Positions 48,105 through 56,162 of a stretch of DNA of 64,000 nt are shown here, piece by piece. Made by a program: the position numbers and the translations under genes. Source of the DNA: Rhodoferax sp. (GTDB taxonomy: Bacteria; Pseudomonadota; Gammaproteobacteria; Burkholderiales; Burkholderiaceae_C); the NCBI GenBank assembly GCA_024236015.1, contig JACKLK010000001.1, positions 744,001-808,000 of the forward strand, in the 5' to 3' direction. A model generated the notes under the pieces. That model was given only the letters and a program-made list of their open reading frames with translations, was not told the origin of the DNA and searched no databases. Every line of letters begins with the position of its first letter. The stretch's first letter is position 1.

Positions 48105-49183
48105 CACAGGCGCTCCACCACCGCCCGCACCACGTCGTCGGTGCCGCTGGCGCCGCCGAAGTCGCGCGGCAACACGGCCTTGTCGGAGAAGGCGCCCTGC
48201 AGCGCGCGCTCGATGGCGCGTGCGCCATCGGCCAGCGCGGCGTCGCCATGGCGTACCGACAACCAGTCGAGCATCATCGCCACCGACAGGATCATGGCCG
48301 ACGGATTGGCGATGCCCTTGCCGGCGATGTCCGGCGCCGTGCCGTGGGCCGGCTGGAACAAGGCATAACGGTCGCCGATGTCGGCCGACGGCGCCATGCC
48401 CATGCCGCCCACCAGCGCGGCGATCAGGTCCGACAGGATGTCACCGAACATGTTCTCGGTCACCAGCACGTCGTATTCCCAGGGTTTCATCACCAGGTTC
48501 AGCGCCATCGCATCCACGTAGGCGTGGGTGGTGCCGATCTCGGGGAAACCCTTGGCGCGATCCTCGAACACCTGGCGCCAGAACGCCATCGACGCGAACA
48601 CATTGGCCTTGTCGACGTTGGTCACGTGGCCGGGCCGGCCCTGGGCCTTGCGCTGGCGTGCCAGTTCGAACGCGAAGTCGCAGACCCGCGCGGTGCCGGC
48701 GCGGGTGATCTTCATGGTGTCGTAGGCTGCGTCCGCCTCGACCACGCCGCGGCCGCGGGCGTAGAACAGGCCTTCGGTGCTCTCGCGTACCAGCACCAGG
48801 TCGATGTCCGAGCCGCGTGCGTGCGACAGCGGGCTGGGCAGGCCGCGCCAGCTGCGGATCGGCCGCACGCCGGCGTACAGGTCGAGCGCGAAGCGGATGT
48901 CGAGCTGCGGAATGATCTCGGTGCCGTCCGGCTTGCGCACGTGCGGCAGGCCCATGGCGCCGAACAGGATGGCGTCGGCGGCGCGGCAGGCATCGAGCGT
49001 GGTCTCGGGCAGCGACTCGCCGCTGTCGAGGTAGTGCTGCGCGCCGGCCGGATGTTCGGCGAGCCGGAATTCCCGGCCCATGCGCGACTGCGCCGCGCGC
49101 AGCACGACGAGCGCGGCGGCCATCACTTCGCGGCCGATGCCGTCGCCCGGCAATACGGCGACCGAATACGTGGTTGTTCCCAT
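48104..49183 (-). CDS. Tartrate/isocitrate/isopropylmalate-type dehydrogenase
   Basis: A 359-aa beta-decarboxylating dehydrogenase. VAVLPGDGIGREVM is the N-terminal nucleotide region, then LVLVRESTEGLFYARG, DKANVFASM (catalytic lysine), YVDAMALNLVMKPWEYDVLVTENMFGDILSDL (metal-binding aspartates) and PAHGTAPDIAGKGIANP (NAD site). The closest functional types are tartrate dehydrogenase and D-malate dehydrogenase; the exact hydroxy acid cannot be read from sequence. It lies 10 bases after the GntR gene and overlaps the next gene by one base. Confidence 0.88.
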   Translation of the reverse strand: MGTTTYSVAVLPGDGIGREVMAAALVVLRAAQSRMGREFRLAEHPAGAQHYLDSGESLPETTLDACRAADAILFGAMGLPHVRKPDGTEIIPQLDIRFALDLYAGVRPIRSWRGLPSPLSHARGSDIDLVLVRESTEGLFYARGRGVVEADAAYDTMKITRAGTARVCDFAFELARQRKAQGRPGHVTNVDKANVFASMAFWRQVFEDRAKGFPEIGTTHAYVDAMALNLVMKPWEYDVLVTENMFGDILSDLIAALVGGMGMAPSADIGDRYALFQPAHGTAPDIAGKGIANPSAMILSVAMMLDWLSVRHGDAALADGARAIERALQGAFSDKAVLPRDFGGASGTDDVVRAVVERL

Positions 49184-49193
49184 GGTGTGTCTA

Positions 49194-49874
49194 CTACATC
49201 TGTGCGAGCTTGTAGCGCTCGAAAATGGCCAGCAGTTCGCGGTTGGCCCGTTCGCGGTGTGCACGGTTGACGCGGGCTGCGCCTTCGGGGTCGCCCGCGC
49301 GCAGGCTGTCGACCAGTTGCATGTGTTCGCGTGTGGAGTTGACCGGCGCCGGCCGCAGCCGCAGGCTGAACATGCGGGCCCGGTGGGCGCGGTCCCAGTA
49401 GTTCAGCACCGTGGCCTGCAGCTGGCGGTTGCCGGCGAGCTCGAGCAACTGCGCATGGAAACGCTCGTCCGCGCGGGCCCAGGCGTCGAGGTCTTCGGCC
49501 TTGAGCGCGGCGTCCATCGCGTCGGTGGCGTCGACCAGCGGCTGCAGTTCGGCGTCGCTCGGTTTCTTGCGCGCCAGCAGTTCGGCCGCCATGCATTCGA
49601 GCGCGGTCAATATCTCGTAGATCTCGCGCATGTCGGTCGGCGAGACCGGCAACACGCGTACGCCGTGGCGCGGAATCACCTCGACCAGCCCTTCGTTCTG
49701 CAACTGCAGCAAGGCCTCGCGCACCGGCGTGCGGCTCATGCCGAGTTCGAGCGCGACCTCCTGCTCCAGTGCGCGGTGGCCGGGCGGCCAGACGTTGTCC
49801 AGGATGCGCCGGCGGATCTGGTCGTAGGCGGCGTCGACCAGCGAGGCGCCGGGCAGGGCGGCTTGGGCATTCAT
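49194..49874 (-). CDS. GntR-family (FCD) transcriptional regulator of the operon
   Basis: A 226-aa regulator. GntR winged helix at about residues 15-75 (AYDQIRRRILDNVWPPGHRALEQEVALELGMSRTPVREAL) and an FCD ligand domain with metal-binding histidines (RADERFHAQLLEL, STREHMQLVDSL, NRAHRERA). FCD regulators usually repress the catabolic operon they sit in and respond to its acid substrate. It overlaps the SMP-30 gene by four bases (ATGA), and a 20-base palindrome stands just upstream of that gene, so autorepression is likely. Confidence 0.92.
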   Translation of the reverse strand: MNAQAALPGASLVDAAYDQIRRRILDNVWPPGHRALEQEVALELGMSRTPVREALLQLQNEGLVEVIPRHGVRVLPVSPTDMREIYEILTALECMAAELLARKKPSDAELQPLVDATDAMDAALKAEDLDAWARADERFHAQLLELAGNRQLQATVLNYWDRAHRARMFSLRLRPAPVNSTREHMQLVDSLRAGDPEGAARVNRAHRERANRELLAIFERYKLAQM

Positions 49875-50893
49875 GGGTAGCTCCAGTGGATGGGGGCCTG
49901 GCCGGCGACCGGCAGGCGCAGGCGGTGCAGCGTGTCGCCGAGCAGGCAGCCGAGCAGCGCCGTACGCCGGTCGGCGCCGGCGAAGGCGATGCTGGAGATG
50001 CTGCGCAGGCGCTGGCTGCGGATGCCGTCGAGATGGGGGCGGTCCATGGTGTTGCTGCGGTAGGCCGCCTCGACCCCGTCGAGGTGGGCCGGGTCGCAGT
50101 CCTGCAGCCAGAGCGTGCGGCGGCCGTCGGGCGCGATGCGGATCAGCCGGTTGCTGACGATGCTCACGACCCAGGCGTGGCCTTCTTCGTCGAACGCCAG
50201 GCCATCGGGAAAGTCGCCGGGACCGAACTGCGTCACCGTCTCGCGTGCGCCGAGGCTGCCGTCGTCGTGCAGCGGGAAACGGGTCAGCCGGCGGGCGAAG
50301 GTTTCGTTGACATACAACCAGCGGCCGTCGGGATGCACGGCGACCTCGTTGGTGTAGCCCAGGCCGTCGGCGGCGATGCGGGCCTGGCCGTCCGGCTGGA
50401 CGCAGACGATGAACCCGTCGTCGCAGTCGGCGCGGTAGCCCAGGGCGCGCGGCCGGCGGCGCGTGCTCACCGTGATCCAGGTCCGGCCGGCGGCATCGGG
50501 CAACACGAAGTTGGTCGGCGGCAGCTGCTGCCCGTCGACCGCGGTGAGCCAGGGCGTGATGGCGCCGGCCCGGGTCAGCCGGAACACGCCGCCGGTGTCC
50601 GCGCCCAGGTGGGCGAACAGGAAATCGCCGTCGGGCAACAAGGCGATGCCGTTGGGTTTGGGGTCGCCGCCGTCGGGCATGGGTCCGCGGTACAGCGCCT
50701 GTGTGCCGTCGGGCCGGATGTGGGCCACGCCGCCGCGCCAGTCGGCGCAATAGATGTCGCCGCGTTGCGTGGCCAGCACGCATTCCGGCCGCACCAGGCC
50801 ATGGCCGATCGTGTCCAGCGCCGCCGGATCGGTGACCGGTGCGGCGGCGGCTGCGTCTTCGGGACGCGGCGCTGTCATGGTTGATGCGTTCAT
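49871..50893 (-). CDS. SMP-30/gluconolactonase-type lactonase
   Basis: A 340-aa six-bladed beta-propeller of the SMP-30/LRE family. Metal-binding positions fit: the glutamate in RPECVLATQRGDIYCAD, the asparagine in PNGIALLPDG, GLGYTNEVAVHPDGRWLYVNET and the aspartate in GPGDFPDGLAFDEEGHAWV. Such enzymes open sugar-acid lactones. First gene of the nine-gene minus-strand operon; ATG 50893 lies 9 bases from the operator palindrome. The longer frame to 51037 runs through that operator and is rejected. Confidence 0.88.
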   Translation of the reverse strand: MNASTMTAPRPEDAAAAAPVTDPAALDTIGHGLVRPECVLATQRGDIYCADWRGGVAHIRPDGTQALYRGPMPDGGDPKPNGIALLPDGDFLFAHLGADTGGVFRLTRAGAITPWLTAVDGQQLPPTNFVLPDAAGRTWITVSTRRRPRALGYRADCDDGFIVCVQPDGQARIAADGLGYTNEVAVHPDGRWLYVNETFARRLTRFPLHDDGSLGARETVTQFGPGDFPDGLAFDEEGHAWVVSIVSNRLIRIAPDGRRTLWLQDCDPAHLDGVEAAYRSNTMDRPHLDGIRSQRLRSISSIAFAGADRRTALLGCLLGDTLHRLRLPVAGQAPIHWSYP

Positions 50894-50902
50894 TGACCAA
50901 TA

Positions 50903-50922
50903 CTTTAACGTATACGTTAAAG
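50903..50922. promoter_or_regulatory. Perfect 20-base palindrome, likely GntR operator
   Basis: CTTTAACGTATACGTTAAAG is fully self-complementary. It sits 9 bases upstream of the SMP-30 start and 102 bases upstream of the divergent PaiB-like gene. Its AT-rich arms stand out in GC-rich DNA. Short palindromes around a GTATAC core are typical binding sites of FCD-type GntR repressors, and the operon's second gene is one. Confidence 0.8.
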
Positions 50923-51024
50923 AATGCGACAAGGGTTTTCCCGCGGATGCCTGCTTGCCGCGTCGGGTGTTCCCCGGCCGGCGACGCGCCCAGGCGCACC
51001 GGCTTGCGATACATTTCGACCACC

Positions 51025-51666
51025 ATGTACATGCCACCCCACTTCGACTCCAAGGACCGCGCCCTGGCCGTCGAACTGATGCGCGCGCACCCGCTGGCCA
51101 CGCTGGTCAGCACCGACGAGACCGGATTCCCGTTCCTGTCGCACGTGCCGCTGCACCTGGAGCAGCGCGACGAACAACTGGTGCTGCTCGGCCACTGCGC
51201 CAAGCCCAATGTGCAGTGGCGCCATCTGCAGCAGCGACCGCGCGCGCTGGCCAGTTTCATGGGGCCGCAGGCCTATATGTCGCCGCGGGTGTATCCGGAC
51301 GTCGCGCGCGTGCCGACCTGGAACTACCTGGCCGTGCAGTGCACCGTCGAGGCCCGGCTGATCGAGGAGCCGCTGGACAAGGACCGGCTGCTCAAGAAGC
51401 TGATCGGCGACCACGATCCGGACTACATCGCGCAGTGGATCGCGCTGGGCACCGAGTTCCAGCACAAGATGCTGGCCGGCATCGTCGGTTTCGAGCTGCA
51501 GGTGCTGGAGCTGCAATGCAAGCTCAAGCTCAACCAGCACCGGCCCGAGTCCCACGGCCGGATGCGCGAGATCTACGGCGCCGGCAACGAAGACGCCCGC
51601 GCGCTGGTGGCCTGGATGGACCGCCTGGGCATGGGGGGCGGCGGGTCCGGCGCGAACACGTGCTGA
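51025..51666 (+). CDS. PaiB-like FMN-binding protein
   Basis: A 213-aa protein of the FMN-binding negative transcriptional regulator (PaiB) family: MYMPPHFDSKDRALAVELMRAHPLATLV, SHVPLHLEQRDEQLVLLGHCAKPNVQWRHL, the SPRVYPDVARVPTWNYLAVQ signature and KMLAGIVGFELQV. The split-barrel fold binds flavin; a DNA-binding role is known only for a few members. It is divergent from the catabolic operon, and its last 7 bases overlap the TadA fusion gene. Confidence 0.87.
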   Translation: MYMPPHFDSKDRALAVELMRAHPLATLVSTDETGFPFLSHVPLHLEQRDEQLVLLGHCAKPNVQWRHLQQRPRALASFMGPQAYMSPRVYPDVARVPTWNYLAVQCTVEARLIEEPLDKDRLLKKLIGDHDPDYIAQWIALGTEFQHKMLAGIVGFELQVLELQCKLKLNQHRPESHGRMREIYGAGNEDARALVAWMDRLGMGGGGSGANTC

Positions 51667-53045
51667 ACGACGACGACGCCGCCCACATGGCGCTGGCGCT
51701 GGCCCAGGCCCGCCTGGCCGGCGCCGCGGGCGAGGTCCCGGTCGGCGCGGTGGTGGTGAAGGATGGCAAGGTGCTCGGCCTGGGCCGCAACAGCCCGGTG
51801 GCCAGCCACGACCCGACCGCCCATGCCGAGATCGCCGCGTTGCGCGCGGCGGCCGCGGCGCTCGGCAACTACCGGCTCGATGGCTGCACCTTGTACGTGA
51901 CGCTCGAGCCCTGCACCATGTGTGTCGGCGCCATGCTGCATGCGCGGCTGGCGCGCGTGGTGTATGGTGCACCGGACCCCAAGACCGGCGCCGCAGGTTC
52001 CGTGCTGAACCCGTTCGCCGACAGCCGCATCAACCACCAGACCCGGATCGAAGGCGGCGTGTGCGCAGCCGAATGCGGCGCGTTGCTGCAGCAGTTCTTC
52101 CAGGGCCGACGACAGGAGCTCCGCATGACCACCACACCGCTGCGCGACGACGCCTTGCGCACGCCCGACGCGCGTTTCGACAACCTGCCGGACTATCCGT
52201 GGACGCCGCATTACGTGGCCGACCTGCCGGCGCTGGCCGGCCTGCGCCTGCATTACCTCGACGAGGGCCCGCGCGATGCGCCGCGCACCTGGTTGTGCCT
52301 GCACGGCAATCCGGCCTGGAGCTACCTGTACCGCAAGATGATCCCGGTGTTCCTGGCCGCCGGCGACCGCGTCGTCGCGCCCGACATGCCGGGTTTCGGC
52401 AGGAGCGACAAGCCCAAGAAGGTGCAGAGCCACACCTTCACCTGGCACCGCCAGGTGCTGCTGGAACTGGTCGAGCGGCTGGACCTGCAGCGCGTGGTGC
52501 TGGTGGTGCAGGACTGGGGCGGCCTGCTCGGCCTGACGCTGCCGATGGCGGCGCCGCAGCGCTACAGCGGCTTGCTGGTCATGAACACCATCCTGGCCAC
52601 TGGCGACATGCCGCTGGGCCCGGGTTTCCTGGCCTGGCGCGAGATGTGCCAGAAGAACCCCGAGTTCGACATCGCGCGCCTGTTCGCGCGCGGCAACCCG
52701 CAGATGACGCCGGACGAATGCGCCGCCTACATGGCACCGTTTCCCGACGCCGGCCACCGCGCGGCCACCCGGGCCTTCGCGCCGATGGTACCGGAGTTTC
52801 CCGATTCGGATGGCGCCGCGGTGTCGCGCCAGGCGCGCGATTTCTGGCGCGACCAGTGGCAGGGCCGCACGATGATGGCGGTCGGCCAGCAGGATCCGGT
52901 GCTCGGGCCGCCGGTGATGGAGCTGATGCGCAGCTGGATCCGCAACTGCCCGCCGCCCATGGTGCTCGAGCAGGCCGGGCATTTCGTGCAGGAACACGGC
53001 GAGCCGGTGGCCCGCGAGGCGGTGCGCGTGTTCGGCCGCGGATAA
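51660..53045 (+). CDS. tadA: TadA tRNA adenosine deaminase fused in frame to a haloalkane dehalogenase-like hydrolase
   Basis: A 461-aa open frame from GTG 51660. Residues 1-155 are a complete TadA: H55-A-E57 and P84-C85-TM-C88 bind zinc and catalyse A34-to-inosine editing of tRNA-Arg. From residue 156 a full alpha/beta hydrolase follows without a stop: HGNP oxyanion loop (215-218), nucleophile D285 and halide-binding W286 in VQDWGG, and H441 in EQAGHF, as in haloalkane dehalogenases. An internal ATG at 52125 (residue 156) has AGGAG six bases upstream, so a separate hydrolase may also be made. TadA at full length is normally about 150-170 aa, so the first half lacks nothing. The GTG start overlaps paiB. 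Confidence 0.85.
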   Translation: MLNDDDAAHMALALAQARLAGAAGEVPVGAVVVKDGKVLGLGRNSPVASHDPTAHAEIAALRAAAAALGNYRLDGCTLYVTLEPCTMCVGAMLHARLARVVYGAPDPKTGAAGSVLNPFADSRINHQTRIEGGVCAAECGALLQQFFQGRRQELRMTTTPLRDDALRTPDARFDNLPDYPWTPHYVADLPALAGLRLHYLDEGPRDAPRTWLCLHGNPAWSYLYRKMIPVFLAAGDRVVAPDMPGFGRSDKPKKVQSHTFTWHRQVLLELVERLDLQRVVLVVQDWGGLLGLTLPMAAPQRYSGLLVMNTILATGDMPLGPGFLAWREMCQKNPEFDIARLFARGNPQMTPDECAAYMAPFPDAGHRAATRAFAPMVPEFPDSDGAAVSRQARDFWRDQWQGRTMMAVGQQDPVLGPPVMELMRSWIRNCPPPMVLEQAGHFVQEHGEPVAREAVRVFGRG

Positions 53046-53088
53046 TGGCGCGTTGCGTCGCCCTTCGCGGCGCTGCCTGCCGCTGTTC

Positions 53089-54039
53089 ATGAGCCATATC
53101 TACATCTATTCCCCCTCCAGCGCGCAGCGCGACAAGGCCGCGTTCCGGCGCGGCGTGGCACGCCTGCAGGCGCTGGGCCATGAGGTCGAGGTCGACCCCG
53201 ACGCGCTGGCCACCCACATGCGTTTCGCCGGCGACGACGCGACGCGGCTCGCGGCGGTGCACCGCGCCGCGGCCAGCGGCGCCGACCTGGCGATGATCAG
53301 CCGCGGCGGTTACGGCCTGACGCGCATCCTGCCGGGCATTCGCACCAAGGCGCTGGCCAGGGCAGTCGAACGCGGCACGCGGTTCGTCGGCTTCAGCGAC
53401 TTCACCGCGCTGCAGTGCGCCTTGTATGCGCAGACCGGTGCCGTCAGCTGGATGGGGCCGGTGGTTCACGACGACTTCGGCCGGCCCGAGGTCGTCGACG
53501 ACATCATGCAGGCCTGCCTGCAGGACCTGCTGGCCGAGCAGGGTGAAGGCTCGGGCTGGCAATTGCCGCGCGTGGCCGCACGCAAGCCGGACGCCTTTGA
53601 TGCCCGGACCGACAAGCCGCTGCTCGCGCGGCCGGTGCGCAATGCGGTGTTGTGGGGCGGCAACCTGTCCGTGCTGACGTCGCTGGTCGGCACGCCGTAT
53701 TTCCCGCAGATCGACGGCGGCGTGCTGGTGCTCGAGGACATCGCCGAACACCCCTACCGCATCGAACGCATGTTGACCCAGCTGCTGCACGCCGGCGTGC
53801 TGGCGCGGCAAAAAGCCATCGTGCTGGGGCAGTTCACCCAATACCAGCTGGCGCCCAACGACAAGGGCTACAAGCTGCAGACCGCCATCGACTGGCTGCG
53901 CAGCCAGCTCAGGGTTCCGGTGCTGACCAACCTGCCGATCGGCCACGTGCCGACCAAGGTCGTATTGCCGTTCGGCCTGCCGGTGGACCTGCTGGTGGAC
54001 GGGCGCGATGCGCTGATCTACTGGGGCCACGCGCACTGA
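53089..54039 (+). CDS. S66 family LD-carboxypeptidase
   Basis: A 316-aa serine peptidase of the LdcA/MccF family: YIYSPSSAQRDKAAF start, SRGGYGLTRILPGI, catalytic serine in GFSDFTAL, the Glu in LVLEDIAEHPYRIERML and the His in LPIGHVPTK. LdcA releases the terminal D-Ala from murein tetrapeptides in recycling. No signal peptide, so cytosolic as expected for recycling. It is 43 bases after the TadA fusion and in the same direction. Confidence 0.9.
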   Translation: MSHIYIYSPSSAQRDKAAFRRGVARLQALGHEVEVDPDALATHMRFAGDDATRLAAVHRAAASGADLAMISRGGYGLTRILPGIRTKALARAVERGTRFVGFSDFTALQCALYAQTGAVSWMGPVVHDDFGRPEVVDDIMQACLQDLLAEQGEGSGWQLPRVAARKPDAFDARTDKPLLARPVRNAVLWGGNLSVLTSLVGTPYFPQIDGGVLVLEDIAEHPYRIERMLTQLLHAGVLARQKAIVLGQFTQYQLAPNDKGYKLQTAIDWLRSQLRVPVLTNLPIGHVPTKVVLPFGLPVDLLVDGRDALIYWGHAH

Positions 54040-54076
54040 AACCGCCGCGTCCGCAAGGCTCACGCAACCCCTCACC

Positions 54077-54733
54077 ATGAACCCGGCCCCCGTCTCGCGC
54101 ATCGACCATATCGCCGTCACCGCCCCGAGCCTGGCGCTTGGCGCGGCCTGGCTCGAGCAGGTGCTGGGCGTGGCGCCGCAACCAGGCGGCGAACATCCGC
54201 TGATGGGCACGCACAACGTGTTGCTGCGCCTGGGCGACGACATCTATCTCGAGGTGATCGCGGCCGATCCCCGGGCCGCCGCGCCCGCGCGTCCACGCTG
54301 GTTCGGGCTCGACGCGCTGGAGCCGGCCAGCCCGCCCAGGGTCCGCAACTGGATCGCGCGCACCACCGACATCACGGCCGTGCTGGCCGCCGCTGGCGAA
54401 AAACTGGGAACCGTCACCGAGATGCAGCGCGGCGACCTGCGCTGGCTGATCACCATCCCCGACGACGGCAAGCCGCTGATGGGCGGCACCGCGCCGGCCC
54501 TGATCGAATGGCAGACCGGCCCGCATCCCGCCTCGCGCCTGCCGGATCAGGGCGTGCGGCTGCAGGCGCTGGAGCTGTTCCATCCGAGGCCGCACCGGCT
54601 CATGGCCTTGCTCGAGGCCATCGGCATGCAGGGCCCGGTGCGGGTGCGCCGTTCGCTCCAAGGGCAGGGGTCGTCGCTGGTCGCGCATGTGGCGACGCCG
54701 CACGGGCCGCGCAGCTTGTCGATCGCCTCCTGA
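54077..54733 (+). CDS. Glyoxalase-like (VOC superfamily) protein
   Basis: A 218-aa protein with a glyoxalase-like domain: ISRIDHIAVTAPSL-type start (here VSRIDHIAVTAPSL), GTHNVLLRLGDDIYLEVIA with candidate metal His and Glu, and a second half with PALIEWQTGPHPASRLPD. The substrate is unknown. Last gene of the plus-strand run; followed by a bidirectional hairpin. Confidence 0.8.
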   Translation: MNPAPVSRIDHIAVTAPSLALGAAWLEQVLGVAPQPGGEHPLMGTHNVLLRLGDDIYLEVIAADPRAAAPARPRWFGLDALEPASPPRVRNWIARTTDITAVLAAAGEKLGTVTEMQRGDLRWLITIPDDGKPLMGGTAPALIEWQTGPHPASRLPDQGVRLQALELFHPRPHRLMALLEAIGMQGPVRVRRSLQGQGSSLVAHVATPHGPRSLSIAS

Positions 54734-54740
54734 AAACGGC

Positions 54741-54762
54741 GATGCCCCGCGGGCGGGGCATC
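54741..54762. terminator. Bidirectional hairpin terminator
   Basis: GATGCCCCG, CGGG loop, CGGGGCATC lies between convergent genes (VOC protein and Bug receptor). On the minus strand it is followed by a short T-run (GTTTT). It can stop both transcripts, better on the minus strand. Confidence 0.7.
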
Positions 54763-54823
54763 GTGTGTCGGCAGGTGGACCGTGCGGCCGGCGCCGATGG
54801 CGGCCGGCCCCGGCAAGCCCCTT

Positions 54824-55792
54824 TTATTGCGGCTCGATGTTCGCGTCCTTGATCGCCTTGGCCCACTTGGCCGTCTCGGCGACGCTGCGCTTGGCCAGGT
54901 CGGCCGGCGTGCCGGGCTCCACGGCAAAACCGTTGGCGGCGAATTTTTCCTGGATGTCCTTGCTCTGCGCGGCCGCGTTGACGGCGGCGTTGAGCTTGTT
55001 GATGACGTCGGCGGGGGTGCCGGCCGGCGCGAACGCGGCGAAATAGGCGATGAGTTCGTAGTCCTTCAAGCCCAGCGCCTCGTTGACGGTCGGGATGTCG
55101 GGCACGACCGGCGAGCGCTTGGTCGAGGTCACGGCCAGGCCGCGGATCTTGCCGCCCTTGATCTGCGGCACGGTGACCGCAAAGTCGGCGCTGAACATCA
55201 TGACCTGGCCACCAATCAGGTCGGTCATCGCGGCCGGGCCGCTCTTGTAGGGCACGTTGGTCATCTCGATGCCGGCCATGCTGGCCAGCACGCCGGCCGA
55301 CACCAGCTGCGAGGTGCTGGCGCTGGCGAAGGTCACGTGGCCGGGCTTGGCCTTGGCCAGCGCGACGAATTCCTTCAGCGTCTTGGCCGGCACGTCGTTG
55401 TTGACGGTGACGATCAGCGGCACCGACCCCATGTAGCCGATGGGCGCGAAGGCGGTGTCCTGGTCATAGGGCAGCGACTTCATCAGGCTCTTGAGCGCGG
55501 CGTTCGTGCTGTTGGTGCCGAACAGGATGGTGTAGCCGTCGGGCGTGGCCTTGGCCACGGCGTCGGCCCCCAGCATGCCGTTCACGCCCGGCTTGTTCTC
55601 GACGACGATGGTCTGGCCCAGCGTCTCCGACATCTTGGCGGCGAAGGCCCGGCCGATCTGGTCGGTGGCGCTGCCGGCGGCGAACGGCACGATGGCCTTG
55701 ATCGGCTTGGACGGATAGGCCTGGGCGAAGGCAGCCGAACTGGCCAAAGCGGCCATCGAGAACAGTGCGAAGGAACGGAATCCGTGACGCAT
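54824..55792 (-). CDS. Bug/TctC-family substrate-binding protein near AtuA genes
   Basis: A 322-aa periplasmic receptor with a Sec signal peptide (MRHGFRSFALFSMAALASSAAFAQ). Motifs: YPSKPIKAIVPFAAGSATDQIG, VVENKPGVNGMLGADAV, TPDGYTILFGTNS, VPYKSGPAAMTDLIGGQV. It lies 32 bases downstream of the AtuA-type pair on the same strand and is probably co-transcribed, so it may take up the acid those proteins process. Confidence 0.9.
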   Translation of the reverse strand: MRHGFRSFALFSMAALASSAAFAQAYPSKPIKAIVPFAAGSATDQIGRAFAAKMSETLGQTIVVENKPGVNGMLGADAVAKATPDGYTILFGTNSTNAALKSLMKSLPYDQDTAFAPIGYMGSVPLIVTVNNDVPAKTLKEFVALAKAKPGHVTFASASTSQLVSAGVLASMAGIEMTNVPYKSGPAAMTDLIGGQVMMFSADFAVTVPQIKGGKIRGLAVTSTKRSPVVPDIPTVNEALGLKDYELIAYFAAFAPAGTPADVINKLNAAVNAAAQSKDIQEKFAANGFAVEPGTPADLAKRSVAETAKWAKAIKDANIEPQ

Positions 55793-55824
55793 GGGGAAAT
55801 CCTGGAGGTTGAGGAGGGCGCAGT

Positions 55825-56157
55825 TTAGGGCATATCCGCGTCGATCCGGATGCCCAGGACCGCCGAACACAAGGTCTTTCCATGCGCGTCGAGCGCCAGC
55901 GAACGCGTCACGCCGCCGGCCAATGCGTCGTGCAGCACGAACTGCAGCGCGCCCAGGTGCGGCAGCGCAAAACGTTCGATCCGGCCCAGCACAATGCCCT
56001 GGTAATGCTGTCGCACCCGCTCGGCGCTGAGCGTGCGTTCGAGCAGCGCATAGTCGGCCGCGTCGCGCGCGATGACGCTGAGCGTGGCCCGGTTGCCCTT
56101 GTCGCCGGAGCGCGCGATCGCGACGTCGCGCACCGTGCGTGCTTGTTCCTGGTTCAT
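55825..56157 (-). CDS. AtuA C-terminal-like small subunit
   Basis: A 110-aa protein with the VAIARSGDKGNRATLSVIARD motif and HLGALQFVLHDALAGGVTRSL, matching the domain that forms the C-terminus of AtuA-like (DUF1446) proteins and is often encoded separately. ATG 56157 is used rather than the upstream TTG; GGAGG lies about 10 bases ahead. It follows the large subunit by 5 bases, so the two likely form one complex. Confidence 0.8.
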   Translation of the reverse strand: MNQEQARTVRDVAIARSGDKGNRATLSVIARDAADYALLERTLSAERVRQHYQGIVLGRIERFALPHLGALQFVLHDALAGGVTRSLALDAHGKTLCSAVLGIRIDADMP

Positions 56158-56162
56158 GTCGT

